Shown piece after piece: positions 11,471 through 23,144 of a stretch of DNA of 64,000 bases. The notes below the pieces were generated by a model. It had not been told where the DNA came from. It did not search any database and worked only from the letters and a program-made list of their open reading frames with translations. How positions within the stretch are numbered: position 1 is the first letter of the stretch; each line of letters begins with the position of its first letter. The stretch covers positions 10,036,784 through 10,100,783 of the forward strand of contig NC_079511.1 in NCBI RefSeq assembly GCF_000801105.2. Direction: 5' to 3'. The translations under genes were made by a program, and so were the position numbers. This DNA is from Raphanus sativus. Taxonomy: Eukaryota > Streptophyta > Magnoliopsida > Brassicales > Brassicaceae.

Positions 11471-12420
11471 ATGAATCTTGTTGCTCTCGTATTCGGGATC
11501 CTCGCGCTGTTACATATCTGGACGGATTCTCTTGTCGACATCAAACCTAATTTCTGTGAGTTATTTTCTGCTATTCTTCCATGTGGACTAACTTTTAATT
11601 AGGTTTTATTAGGTTTTACACAAACCGTCTGAATACGCAACTAGTACCTTTCCTTCCCTATTTCACAGATCTGGAAATAAACTATTAACTTGTACTCAAA
11701 GCGCTGGCCTAGGAGAGTATGAATCTTGTCGCTTTCTTCTTACAGTTTCCCTTTCCATTGTGTTCTTGTGCAGCTTCAGGCAAAGTGATTTTGATGGCTT
11801 CCAATACCGATCTCGAAGCTAATTTCTGTAAGTTGTTGTTTTGTTTTTGATTTTCCATACTTTGTTCCAACTTTTGTGCATCATGACGCAACTTCCCGTT
11901 TCTTACAATGTAATTAATCCTAATGAAAACAGTTTCACTTCCATCATCGAAGTCACCTGGGCCAAGAGAAGGAGTGCTTTACGTGGCTGAGCCTCTCGAC
12001 GCTTGCCAAAAGTTGAGCAATAAACCAGAGCAGAGCCCTAATGGGATTTCCCCCTTTGTATTGATCGCAAGAGGAGGATGCAATTTTAAGGAGAAAGTAG
12101 AAAACGTGGTTAGAGCTGGTTTTAAAGCTTTCATAGTTCATGATGATGTACACCGCGACATTTTGGTACCAGGTAGAGTCATGTTTTCAGAGGCAAATAA
12201 CTCCAAGATTAAGATTGATCATGCAGCTTTTGTCAGCAAAGCAAATGGAGAAACACTAAGCAAGTACGTTGGTGTGGGCCATATCAATGCCAGTGTGTTG
12301 TTGGTTCCTAGGTTAAACAAACCTGAGTGGTGGATCTTCATCGTATCATTCTTGATCGGAGTTGGTGCTGCTCTGGCTGCTTGCATTTTCCTATTAAGAC
12401 AAGCTTCTCGTAATCTTTAG
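11471..12420 (+). CDS. RMR-like PA-domain membrane protein lacking the RING tail
   Basis: RMR proteins are type I membrane receptors that sort storage proteins to the plant vacuole: signal peptide, luminal protease-associated (PA) domain, one membrane span, then cytosolic RING-H2 and Ser-rich tail. Exon 2 (11933-12420) carries the PA domain (VLYVAEPLDAC, then FVLIARGGCNFKEKVENV) and a membrane span near the end (WWIFIVSFLIGVGAALAACI). It stops at once after RQASRNL, so RING and tail are absent. Two candidate first exons, 11471-11555 and 11719-11827, both begin MNLVA, both encode a hydrophobic leader, and both end AATTTCT before a GTGAGT or GTAAGT donor in the same phase. They give products of 190 or 198 residues. 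An inverted-repeat element begins about 40 bp after the stop, which probably explains the loss of the tail. Corresponds to At1g22670. It may be expressed or a pseudogene; transcripts would decide. Confidence 0.7.
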
Positions 12421-12461
12421 TTTTATTTCTGTTTCCTTTTTTTTTATCTTTCTTCCAAGAA

Positions 12462-13875
12462 AAAATGATTAGTGACTATGCAAATATTGATGATCATATA
12501 GCTAACCATGCAAACTAAAGTAATATATAGTCGTACAAAGTATATGTGATACATGACAACATACCTCAACTTTATGACGTCATGTAGTAGACATCACGAG
12601 TTTATAAACTCTTTAAATATCTCATTTTATCAACTAAAATATAACAGACCCTATCGTAATTTAAAGTAGATTTTGATCCGCATTTTAGAAGCTTAAAAAT
12701 ATTTTTAACAAATACAATATGTTATAACATTTTTGATAAGTAGTGTTTTAACATTTTTATTTTAGTGTATTTTAAACTATATAATTGTATTATTTTTATT
12801 TATATTAATATGAAAGTTATATAAGATCTATTTTTAATTATTTTAATCTGTTTAGTTTTGAAATTTTAATAAAAAATGTAATTTTTTTATTAATTGTGTG
12901 ATACATACTACTTTGATAAATTTTTAATTATAAAACTTATTTATTGTCAGTTTACTAACTCTAGCATTTTATTTGTTTAAACTTATTTGATGTCAACTTA
13001 AACCAAACATAATAGTGCATAAATAATTATAGATTATATACTTTTAAGAATATAAATAATAAAAAATAAGAATCTAATATGAAAGTTTTACTAAGTTTAA
13101 ATGAGTGCAATTTATGTTTATGAAAATAAATATAAAATAAAGCATTAACTTAATTAACTTCATATTAAACAGATAAAATGTTAGAATTAATAAATCGACA
13201 TCAAAGAAGTTTTATAATAAAAGATTATGCAGATTATGGAGAAATATGTTACAGGAGATCTTCAGCTTGGTGCAGGGCGTACCATCGAACATGGATCTCA
13301 TAGGACGGCTCAGAGTGGTGCAGTCAGACGTGTATTCTCACAGGATGATAGAATTGTCGGCTGTAAAATCGTCTTTGTAATATTCTCATCGTTGTAATAG
13401 CATAATTAATCGATAATAATCGATTCAGACGTTAAAAAAAGTTTTATAAGAAAAAATTTATCAAATAAGTGTATACCAGAAAATTAATTAAACGAACTAC
13501 ATAAATTTTATTAAAAGTTCATAAAAACAGATTAAAATAATTAAAAAACTAATTTAAATAATAGCTCATTTGACTTTTATATTTAAGATAAATAAAAATA
13601 TTATAGTTATATTTTTCCAATTTACATAAATTACCATCATGTTTGTCATATTTAAATTGATGAAACGAGATTTAAACGGTTTCTGACATACACATCAATT
13701 TTGGATGAATGAAATTAAACTCGTAATGTTAACTAAATTAATAACATCATAAGTTGAGCGATGTTGTCATGCATAATATATACTTCGTGTAACTAAGTAT
13801 ACATTAGTTTAGTTTGCATGGTTAGCCATGTGATGTCAATAATTTATGTAGTCAGAAATCATTTTTCTTTTTCCT
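12462..13875. mobile_element. 1.4-kb element with long terminal inverted repeats
   Basis: The left arm (12462 to about 12650) and right arm (about 13625-13875) are imperfect inverted copies. GCTAACCATGCAAACTAAA in the left arm pairs with the complement of TTTAGTTTGCATGGTTAGC in the right, and CATGACAACAT and ACGAGTTTA blocks match further in. The interior is AT-rich, non-coding, and contains dispersed repeat copy 2. Long imperfect terminal inverted repeats suggest a foldback or Mutator-like non-autonomous element. I found no clear 9-bp target duplication. Confidence 0.6.
13250..13420 (+). repeat. dispersed repeat, copy 2
   Basis: Same block order as 11070-11215 (see that entry), inside the inverted-repeat element. 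The fragment ends in ttgtaatagcataattaatcgat. Confidence 0.55.
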
Positions 13876-14938
13876 GCGAATTCCTGCTCTCTAAACTATA
13901 TTTGCTTTCTATTATAGTTTATTTTAGGCTCTGAATGGTAACAGTGGATTGAGCCAGTTCAACTGCTTTGTAATTTTAGCGGTTATAAAAGTGTATAAAT
14001 ATATAGTATATGTTGAGATTTTTTTAAATGTTAAATGTGGTGCGGAACGAATCGTAACATTCGAAACCTTAGTTAGGGTGATGATTTCTTAGACAAAAAA
14101 ACACTTCCTGACCCCTCATCCTTTGTCATCTTAAATATTGTTGGCAAATCTCATGATTCAAGAGCCATTCGCTCATTTATAAGTTTGCTTTTCTTTTCTT
14201 TTCCGAATGAATGTAAATTTTATTCAATCAAAAGCTATGTACAACTAGTGCTTCTAGATCTAATATTGTTTGAGCTTATAAAAAACAGAGATAACTTTTA
14301 GTAAAAATTAGTATTGGAGCATCAAACATGCTTTTACAGTTATGAAAGAAAACATAATGTAAAACTATCTATGTGATTTTTATTTGAATGATCTCCTACA
14401 AGTTATCACAGGAATTTCCTTGGACATCCGTTTTCAATTTATCTTCACAAAATAGCATTCAAATATAAAAAGTGATCAAACGAAGTTTTATTGAAAAATA
14501 AACTATACATTTGTATCATTTAGGTTAATTAATATGAATTTAGAATTTAGCATTAAGAGATGAGGTTTGGGATATTGTTTTCAAATTTTCAATCAAGTTA
14601 AGTACGTAACTAACCACAGTAACGTATGTACCTAGTAGTATATATGGACACTTTTGATCGTTTGCCGATCCTTGTGACAAAAACTTAAAAGGGGGGTATT
14701 TGGGAGAATTGCCCCACTTTTTATTCAACAAATTATATTAGCTGAAAATATGTACCCCTACTGATTGAGTAAACCCTCAATTTTACCAACATAAGAGTGA
14801 ATGTGCATAGAGATTGTAGGGGAAAAGTGAAAAGATATAGGAAAACACATACTAAATAAAGAAGGTAAATTGTAAAAAAAAATTAGAAACTAACAAATCT
14901 TAGCCGAATATTCTCAAAGATTGACAAGGCAAGGATTA
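13876..14938. other. intergenic, AT-rich; 3' flank of invertase
   Basis: No gene-like frame. The part next to 14939 is the likely 3' UTR of the minus-strand invertase; I see no unambiguous polyadenylation signal. Confidence 0.5.
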
Positions 14939-17801
14939 TCAAGTCCAAGAATGAGATCTCTTAATGACAGGCTTGGTCTGTTTGTCCTCTTCCAATGAGA
15001 TCATTCCAAGATGAGAAGGATCTTCCAACATCATCTTGGCGACCAAGTAACCAGCGATGGACCATGTCTGAAACTTCCTCGCCTGTTTTCCAATGAACCT
15101 TCCCGACTTGCCGTCATAGTACTCCGGCCAACCGTCTTTCAGCAACCGTGACTCCGCCAGGTCTATGGCCCGTCTCGCTATCTGTGGCCGTCCCGTCTTT
15201 ATGCACGCTGCTGTCAATAGCCACAAAAGCACTGCGCGATCGCCGGATAGAAAGAATCAGAAAAAAAAAAGAACAAATATAATTATCATTACATGAAAGC
15301 AAATAGTAATAAGCAATTAGAGGATATACATTTTGTGGTAGCCACATACAATTTATCTACCAAAAGCTATTTCTTTTTCCAATGAAATAAATCAAATACT
15401 TTATACTTTATGATGAATTTTGACTAATGATAACACTTTCCGTAAAGAAGAGTAGATTTATGCATTTTTTCCTCAATAATATTGTCTCCAACTTTTTAAG
15501 CCTAAAACTTATTTATATAGCTTTCTAAACACACTACTTTACGACAGATCAACGCTATTATAAATTTTGACTTTCACAAAGTAAAAAAATATGTAAATTT
15601 TTAAACTTTCATCATAATCTAAACGAGAATAATTTCAAGAAAGGAAAGAAAAGAGTCACCTGGCCAAGAACCTCCGTTATGGTAACTCCACCGAGTATTC
15701 TTAGGGTCACAACCAGTAACGATCCTCCACTCATGGCTCTCAATAGCCGGATGACAAATCTTAACCGGCATCTCTCCGACAAGCTCTTCCCATCGTTCCT
15801 CGATCAAGTCCATGATCGCCGCCGACTGCTCAGGCGTGGCTAAAGAAGCAAGGATCGCCACACAGTTGCCAAGAGCGAACCACCTGAAATCCATACGAGC
15901 TGGACTGACGTTTCCTATGAAGTAGCCGCCACGGAGAGGCATGAAGTCGAAGACCCACTCAGGGATCGAGTCAGGGATGACGTTGAACTTGTTGACCGCC
16001 GTGTGTGAGTACTCCTCCGTCTTGTAACGGTAAATGTCGTTGAGCTGCTGAAAATCCAGCCAGAAATAGCTTCTCATGTGAAAGCTAAGCGCGTGTAGCC
16101 GCTTAGATATCCTCTCCATGAACTCTTTCCCTTCCGTGTCGTGCTTTAGCATCGACATTGCTGATCGGAGAGCCATGAAGAAGAGAGCTTGGATCTCTAT
16201 CGGGTACCCATAAACCCCCTGCGCACGCAAGACTCCGTCACGTTAGACATTAGTTCGCTATACAAACCGAACCGAACCTAACTTGTCTTGAAAGCACAAA
16301 GAAACCAAACCAATACGGAAATAGCTAAATAATACACTAAACTTATGTTTTGAGCTAAAATATATTAGAAAATAGGTTTAATTATACTCCTTTTATTTCA
16401 AAGTAAGTGTAGTTCTAGAAAAAAAATCATTATAAAACAAATAATTTTTTTGATTTAATGTATATTTTGAATTAATTTATTTATTTTACCCTGATTAAAT
16501 AATAGCTAATAATGAATATTATAAAATTTCAATAGTTAAATAAGAATAAAATTAAAATATTAGCTATTTTAATTTATATGAAAATTCAAACATATAATTC
16601 TAAACAGAGGGTATCAAATAATATTATTAAAAAAATATGGTTCATCAAAACCGAATAACTTGATCGAAGAACTGAACCAAACTAAACCAAAAATATGTAA
16701 AACAAACTAAACCGGAAATATTAATTTTAATTAAACCGACCGATTTTTCAACCCTACCAACTCTTATTGATCTGGATGATAGAGAGAAAGAGAGAACTAT
16801 TACCATTCTTCGGTCGACCATGGAGCAGCCATCAGCGCAAAGCAGTGTCGGGAATGTATCGAAACCCTCGGAGAGACAAAGAGACAGAATGAGTCTCATG
16901 CCCTTTTGACATTCAGGTGTTTCAGCTAGAGAAAGGTCTCCGGTTGATTTTGTATAGGCTCTGAGGAGAATGATCCACCAGAAACCTGAGTCAACCGGAG
17001 CCACTCTTCCAATCGCGCTCTCTCCAAAGTCAGCAATGACCGTGTCTGTTTTCTTGATCGGGTCGTGAATGACCTTGAAGCTAGCAGGCATCGCGCCTTC
17101 TCCAAGCTTGAACCTGTCGATTCTTTTCTCCCTTCCTTGGATTTGAATTGTCATGAGCAGGAAGTTCTTGACTATCTCTGGCTCTCCGTTCATTAGGAAA
17201 GCTAGTGCGCTTGGAACAAAATCTCTTACGAAAACCTAATAAAACATTTTAAATAAAATTAGAATTCATTTATTCAAAGGTTTCTTTAGAGACGTTTATG
17301 CAAAATATATTATAAAAAATACATTTCAGTTATACAAAATAAATAAATAAAACATTCGCTTATTACAAATCAGAAACGTGATTGGTCAAGACCCGACGTC
17401 ATCATGAACCATTTCAAAACAGAGCTTCAGACATAACTATGAGACACACCAATAAACGATACCTGGTCATAGTTCAAGACTTCCTCAGAAGCATGGTCGT
17501 AGGCAGCGATAGTACCAACCGGTTGGCCACGGAAGTGAACCAAAGATCGCCGTAGAGCATCCCAAGCCTCGGCGACCATAGGATGAGGCTCGAACGAGTT
17601 TCTGGTGGACGAACCTGGAGTTTCCCATCCTGACCGGCCACCGGGAGAATTGACGCCGCTGTCCAGGATTCCCATTTCGCTGAACGACCTCTCGTCGAAC
17701 GACCTTTTGCGTTCAATGTTTAGCCTCGGCCGGTCAAGTAACCGAGATAGGTCGTCCACATCTGATAACGAGCTTTGTGAGTTTACTCGGAGATCGTCCA
17801 T
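14939..17801 (-). CDS. alkaline/neutral invertase (GH100), cytosolic type
   Basis: Hydrolyses sucrose to glucose and fructose. Four exons on the minus strand, 17801-17463, 17235-16804, 16218-15660 and 15231-14939, all with GT-AG borders, join to 540 residues, a normal length for the cytosolic clade. I chose the ATG at 17801 ([11 protein letters not shown]) because the frame upstream has only a TTG. Family hallmarks: [20 protein letters not shown] at the domain start, [13 protein letters not shown] with the catalytic Asp near residue 195, [20 protein letters not shown] across the exon 2/3 junction, and [20 protein letters not shown] near the C-terminus. There is no transit peptide. Intron 2 carries a MITE-like insertion. 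A probable 5' UTR intron runs from about 18104 to 17833. Best Arabidopsis match by position is At1g22650 (A/N-InvD). I see no disabling change. Confidence 0.93.
16387..16611. mobile_element. degenerate Stowaway-like MITE in invertase intron 2
   Basis: Starts ACTCC-CTTTTATTTCAAA-like after TA (16385-16386) and ends CTAAACAGAGGG before TA. This is the pattern of the CTCCCTCCGTTTC Stowaway family seen intact at 42194. The interior is AT-rich. Confidence 0.5.
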
Positions 17802-18300
17802 GGGGAATGACAAACTTTGTTTCAAGTATAGATCTGGAACACACGAAAAAAGGTAAAAGTTATTAGAGCGTTCTTGGGAAATGATTTGTTTAAATTTCTG
17901 TTAGATGAGGATCTTGGAACGTAACGAAAACATTAAAGATTAGGCTTATCTAGATAAAAAAAATATTAACAACCATTAGTACTGTTGTTATGGGTGTAAA
18001 AAGATTATCGTTAAAACAACGATACGTAGAAAAAACAAAGAATACTGTAAAGGTTCGTGTAGCTAGTCTGTAGCTCAGATCTGAGAAGGAGAGGATAGAA
18101 CGGACCTTTAAAGACGGAGAAAAACCCGGCCGGCGAGAGGTAATACGAGAGAGAGAGAAGAAGAAGAGAAAAAAGGAAAACGAAATGAAGAAGTGTAATA
18201 TATATAGAGGAAGAGGAGAAACGACGAACGTGGAAAGTCTCTCGTTTTTCTCTCTCGTGGAGAGAGAAATAAGAGACAAGGCTAGTTGCTTTTGTCGTAG
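17802..18300 (-). promoter_or_regulatory. invertase 5' UTR, probable leader intron and promoter
   Basis: On the minus strand a possible leader exon ends in CTTTAAAG before GTCCGT at about 18104. A pyrimidine-rich CTTTTTTCGTGTGTTCCAG acceptor lies at about 17833. A TATATATA motif at about 18196-18204 on the minus strand lies upstream of a CT-rich leader. These assignments are from sequence only. Confidence 0.45.
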
Positions 18301-19207
18301 AGGGAAGGTTATTGGAGCGTGGTATTCACGGGAAAGAAAACGACATCGTTTTATTCTGACAATCTAGCCTGGCCGAATATGCATCGATTGGGCCACTGGA
18401 CTTTTCGCCGGGTTCGATCGGCGTTATCGACTTTTTTTATAAGTATGTGTTATTATTAGTCTTTTAAATATGGCTTTAGTTATTGTAGAACCAATCAAAA
18501 TTCGCCAATGTGTATATCCTGTCGGAATTCAAGATCCCACTTATCTACTCACGATTTTATTCATTATTGTTTCGAGCAAGTTGGACTCTGAAATTACCAG
18601 TTTGTATCGTTTGCTTAGTAAGTATTTTTTTTACAAGTATTAAATACGTGTAAATACGCAAAAATGTTTTTCTTTTTGGGTGGTTTGGTTTACACGCAAC
18701 ATATGTGGATAGGATAGGATCGGATCTATTAGTGAGGAAGTATATATACGAAGAATAAACTTTCGTCACGCTGAATTAGCGTTTTCCAAATTTAGGCAAT
18801 ATACTCTTTAGGAGACACATTAAGTTCTGAGTGAAATAATAGCTGTCGCATTACTTGTTCGTCAAATCAAATTAAATGTTTCTTATAGTACTGTACTTAA
18901 CAAGAAAATAAAGATACTAAACGATACTCCAAACCAATTTATCAGATAAATGACATTACTTCGTAAATCAATCATGATTAGGAAAGTTGATTATTGCGTA
19001 AATGGTTGATAAAACTTTTATCATTGCAAGTTGTCAAGTTGATATGTAGCTATATTTCCATCAAATAAAACGTGGATTTGGCAAAATATAACTGTCAGTG
19101 GAGCCTGGTGGTGCATGCGAGTCACGTGGACGATGTTAAATCAGAGATATGTGTTTTTGCTTTCAAGTCAGGCCCTATAGTCGATAGCAGCTGAGATGAG
19201 AGAGTGA

Positions 19208-19243
19208 GAGGTATTGATCAATTTTTTTTAGAGGTATTGATCA
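19208..19243 (-). repeat. tail-only retroposon footprint
   Basis: GAGGTATTGATCA at 19208-19220 and 19231-19243 encloses the ten-base insert ATTTTTTTTA, an oligo(A) tail on the minus strand. Confidence 0.6.
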
Positions 19244-19368
19244 TATCTTCGTCTATTTCACCCGTTTGGCTATATAAATTGACCTGATTTACATCTGTGT
19301 GCAAAACCTTATTTGTTTCATGGCTTTTAATATATACTACTACTAGAGCTTTGAAATTTCCACTTTGT

Positions 19369-19666
19369 AGTACAAAAAGTGGAATACATATTACTTTTTA
19401 TATACAAATTATAATTAAAAGCCGTGTAGTTAAATACTTCTTCGTGTTTTGTTAAATACGTAGTCATCAAGTCCTTTCGTCAAAAAAAAAAGTACCTGGT
19501 AATCGAAGGGGGGGGGAGTACAAAAAGCGGAATACATATTACTTTTTATATACAAATTATAATTAAAAGCCGTGTAGTTAAATACTTCTTCGTGTTTTGT
19601 TAAATACGTAGTCATCAAGCCCTTTCGTCAAAAAAAAAGTACCTGGTGATCGAAGGGGGGGGGGGG
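19369..19666. repeat. 148-150-bp tandem duplication ending in poly(G)
   Basis: Two nearly identical adjacent units (19369-19516 and 19517-19666). Each begins AGTACAAAAAG and ends in a run of nine to twelve G. They differ by a few substitutions (AGTGG/AGCGG, AAGTCC/AAGCCC, GGTAATC/GGTGATC) and in homopolymer length. Confidence 0.9.
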
Positions 19667-20276
19667 ATTTTATCTTCTTGGTATTCAAGATTTAATTATG
19701 CATGCGTGTAAATTTAACAAAAGACATATTTTCACATAGATTCCGCAAAGTCTTTCGATGACAGATTATAATACTATTGCTACTTGCTAGCTATCATAGA
19801 ATATTTTCACCAGATGAATGGGAGGTTTACGTTTATTTCACCGTCTTAGGATTATATAACAATATGATTGTCCATATACAACGCAAAATTGATAGATTAT
19901 TCTACTATACTCAAAAAAGATATACAACGCAATATGCATAAATGTTTTTTACAATGCAATATGCATTGATGTTTCGGATAAGTATGTGTATGAAACAATC
20001 TATCAAAAAGCATGCGGTACATGAAGTGACATAAAAGTGATTAGGGCGTCAATGAGAAGGCACTCAAAATAAGATCACTATAGTATAATATTCGAATGAA
20101 AAATTGACATTATATTTAAAATCAAGAACAAGTATAAGAATGAAACCAACATTGGACAGAGAGGTAATATACATATCATCGATCTTTATTGACTAATAGA
20201 TAGCTTTACAAGAATTTGATGTGTAGACAGAACACTAAAAGCAGAAGAATCCATGGTGTCTGCCTGAATCTTTGGT

Positions 20277-21264
20277 CTAACATTCTTCAACCGAGTGTGT
20301 AGAGGCGAAATGAGATGATGAACCTTCTGATTCCCTACAAAGCAAATAATTGAACCGATGACTTGTTGCCTGCACAAACCCAGGGGACGCATTGCTTGGG
20401 CTAGTCTGATATGGTAGCATCATCTTGTTGAGAGATGATATGTTTGAGTAAAATGGTGAGTCCAACGAGCCTATACAGGTGGTGTATAATCTTTGCGATG
20501 AAGACCGCAACGGAGAGGCTGCTTGTTGCCCGAAATCGGCAGATATATGGCTGACATTTATTGGCGATGGCCAGCTTACATCAGAGGCAGACCCAAAAGA
20601 TTGTTGATTGTAGGACGAGATCGTGTGCAAAATTGAGGATCCCACAGGAGGAGGGTTTATATGCACTAAAGATGATCCTGCAAGGAGCGACGTGCTCTCT
20701 GAAGCTGATGGCTTGTCCGTGCTTATTCTTGCATCCTGTTTACACACTGGGCAAAACGTTCTCCATGATGTAAGCCACAAGTCTACACAAGTGGCATGAA
20801 ACTCTGTAGACACCAAAAGGCCATAGAATCATAAGTTAGTTTGTTTCTAACAAAATATGTTTAAATCCCATATACTTAACTGTGACAGCAAGGTAAGACT
20901 CTAAGCTTTTCCCCAACAATGTAGTCTTCGAGGCAAATAGCGCAAGACAAAGCAGTTGTGATGTATCCACGTACAGAAGTGAAAGTAACACTCGGCATTG
21001 CTTTCACCATCCTACGGCTCATCCCATGGAACTGGGATGTATTGTTTCTACGTGATGTGCAACGCCTATAGATGAAGAGACTAATGGTTAGAACAAAAAA
21101 CATGATCAGTGATACGACCAATGCTGTGCTCCCGAACAAACACCACCATGAGTCCTCCAAACGAGGGACCAGCATGAATCTTGTTTCCACCAAACCAGCG
21201 TACTTCTTGAATGTTTCTCCTGCTGCTTTCGACACAAAAACTGCTTGAATGTTTATACCATACT
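20277..21264 (-). pseudogene. 5'-truncated RMR receptor gene (PA end, membrane span, RING-H2, Ser-rich tail)
   Basis: Two minus-strand exons, 21264-20881 and 20803-20277, with GT-AG borders. The splice restores CCHKFH of the RING. The product starts within the PA domain (AVFVSKAAGETFKKYAGL), has a membrane span (about FGSTALVVSLIMFFVLTISL), the FHGMSRRMVKAMPS juxtamembrane motif typical of RMRs, and a complete RING-H2 (CAIC, then CCH-F-H, then CPVC) followed by a Ser/Pro-rich tail ending HSVEEC. Signal peptide and the first two thirds of the PA domain are absent; a Copia LTR occupies the place of the upstream exons. The remaining frame has no stop or frameshift, so the truncation is probably recent or the ORF is still used. 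This is a different paralogue from 11471-12420, because the two overlap in the late PA and membrane regions and differ there. Confidence 0.8.
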
Positions 21265-21302
21265 CTGAAAAATAGATCCCAAAATCAAAATTTGTAAGCA
21301 TC

Positions 21303-21598
21303 TGTTGTGATGGACATGAGAAGAAACAGATTAACAAATTAGATGAATAGAAAGAAAAACACAGATATTTAACGTGGTTCTCCAATTGGTTACATGCAAG
21401 ACTACTTTTTGATGGAGAATCTTACAAAGATCTGTCTACACAGGAAAATCATATTTAGTTTTCTCTCCGGCTGCTGCCAAGGTTTAGAGGAGGTACAAAA
21501 CTTATATAGTTGTGTCCTAGAAACCCTAGCACTAATGGGCCTCAAAAGACTAAGGCCTAAAAGATTTAAGGCATTATTCAACAAATCTCCGCCTTGAT
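21303..21598 (-). mobile_element. solo or truncated Copia-type LTR with polypurine tract
   Basis: On the minus strand the sequence begins TGTTGAATAATG at 21583 and ends CATCACAACA at 21303, so it is bounded by TGTTG/CAACA inverted ends and is 281 bp long. Just upstream lies AAGGCGGAGATT, a polypurine tract of the kind that precedes a 3' LTR. A TATATAA motif and an ATTGGAGAACCACGTTAAAT segment typical of plant Copia U5 are inside. I see no coding part of the element beyond the polypurine tract, so only the 3' end remains. Confidence 0.75.
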
Positions 21599-22944
21599 TT
21601 GAATCCTCGAGAATAAGATGTACCATAATGCATTTCTTCGTGCTCATAATATTTTTAGTCGCTCGGTGGTTTTTAATATATGCTAGAATTGGTAGTATTC
21701 AATTAATGATTTTTGAAACTTGTGGATTGTTAGTTTGTAACATTTTAATGATTTTTATAGTAAACAAAACTAAAACTATACCTTTTTGTGCACCAACTAA
21801 AACTATACTTAAAAACACTTTTTAATAAAATAAACGTTCATATGAAAATCTTAGGTATTTTATAATAGAAATTCTAGCTAGATTTGAGAATTAATTAGAA
21901 GTATGTAATCAATCCAACTTTCACATTTGACACTAAAATAGTCCAGCTCGCATTTATATCAAAAATCTAAATAATTACCATAGCTTTTTTTCTTTGTGAT
22001 CATCTTATGTAGTACACTCAAACCAGGTCCAGTATATTGTATAAACAGTATGCTGAAAAAACTTGATGATCTCGTTAAACTTTTTGATAAAGTGATTGAT
22101 AAAACAATATGAGTATACAATTTTAAAATATCATAAGAGTTAATAATATATTTTTACTAAAAACAATGAGTTTTATTTAATTATTTAAACTAAATTTTAA
22201 ATGTGAAATATTATTATTAAAAAAAAATATTTTAAAATATAAAATTTATTTTTGGATATAAATATAATTTTTGATATCATTAAATAAAATAATTTAATTC
22301 ATTATTTATTTATTGATAAAGCAGTAAATGATTCATATATAATATATCATAAAAATTAATAGATGACATATAATTTATTTATTTCTAAATAATATAGATA
22401 TGTTTATTGTATAATATATATATATATATTATTTTATGTTTTTAATATAAATATTGAATGATATGTATAATTATATAAACTATAGTATATTTTAAATGTG
22501 AAATATTGTTTTAAAAATATATATATTTTTTTTGATTATGGACATATTTTTATATTACTAAAGAAAAATAAATTAATTATATATAGTTATTTTGAATTTT
22601 TTACATACTCTAATTGCAAATGCTTTACCAAAAATTTCATATGAAATTATTGAGTAAATACCAATTAAAAAACATTAGCATCTTGTAAATATTTTTCTAA
22701 ATGTTTTTGTAATAAATATTGATTGAATAATAATAAATATAATATTTATGCTATTGTTTTACCAATCAAGCTCTTATTCTCCTCTAGAGTCGTTTTCCAA
22801 TCTCGATCAATTAATGTATTACATAGCAATTTGCACCTTGTGTTTCGTTCTTTATATTTTAGTAAAAAGAACTGTATAATGACTTTTGTTTTAGATTTTT
22901 TTTTCTGCATGGAATCATTATTCTCATTCTTTTTCTGTCAACTA
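21599..22944. other. AT-rich intergenic region
   Basis: No gene-like frame or domain. Strongly AT-rich with many short TA runs between 22100 and 22620. Confidence 0.55.
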
Positions 22945-23099
22945 TCTATTTATATAAAGTTCACTTTACTCTCTCCTCTTTGCACCACCTAAGATGCCAC
23001 ATCAGAAACTAGAGTGTTCTCGCGCTGACACGTGTCTAAACATAAAGCTCTGCGTTTCATTAATCTGTAAACCAATTGAGTCAGGTTTTATCTATTTCT

Positions 23100-23144
23100 G
23101 GGCCTTTGTTATGATTTTTTTTTGTCAATTGGGTCTTTGTTATG
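23100..23144 (-). repeat. tail-only retroposon footprint
   Basis: GGGCCTTTGTTATG (23100-23113) and GGGTCTTTGTTATG (23131-23144), one mismatch, enclose a 17-base T-rich insert. On the minus strand this reads AATTGAC then an A run, close to the 3' end of the SINE at 50240-50371. Confidence 0.6.

Larger units (their letters stand above)
18301..20276. other. intergenic region between invertase and the RMR remnant
   Basis: No recognisable gene. Contains the tail-only footprint at 19208-19243 and the tandem duplication at 19369-19666. Confidence 0.5.
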
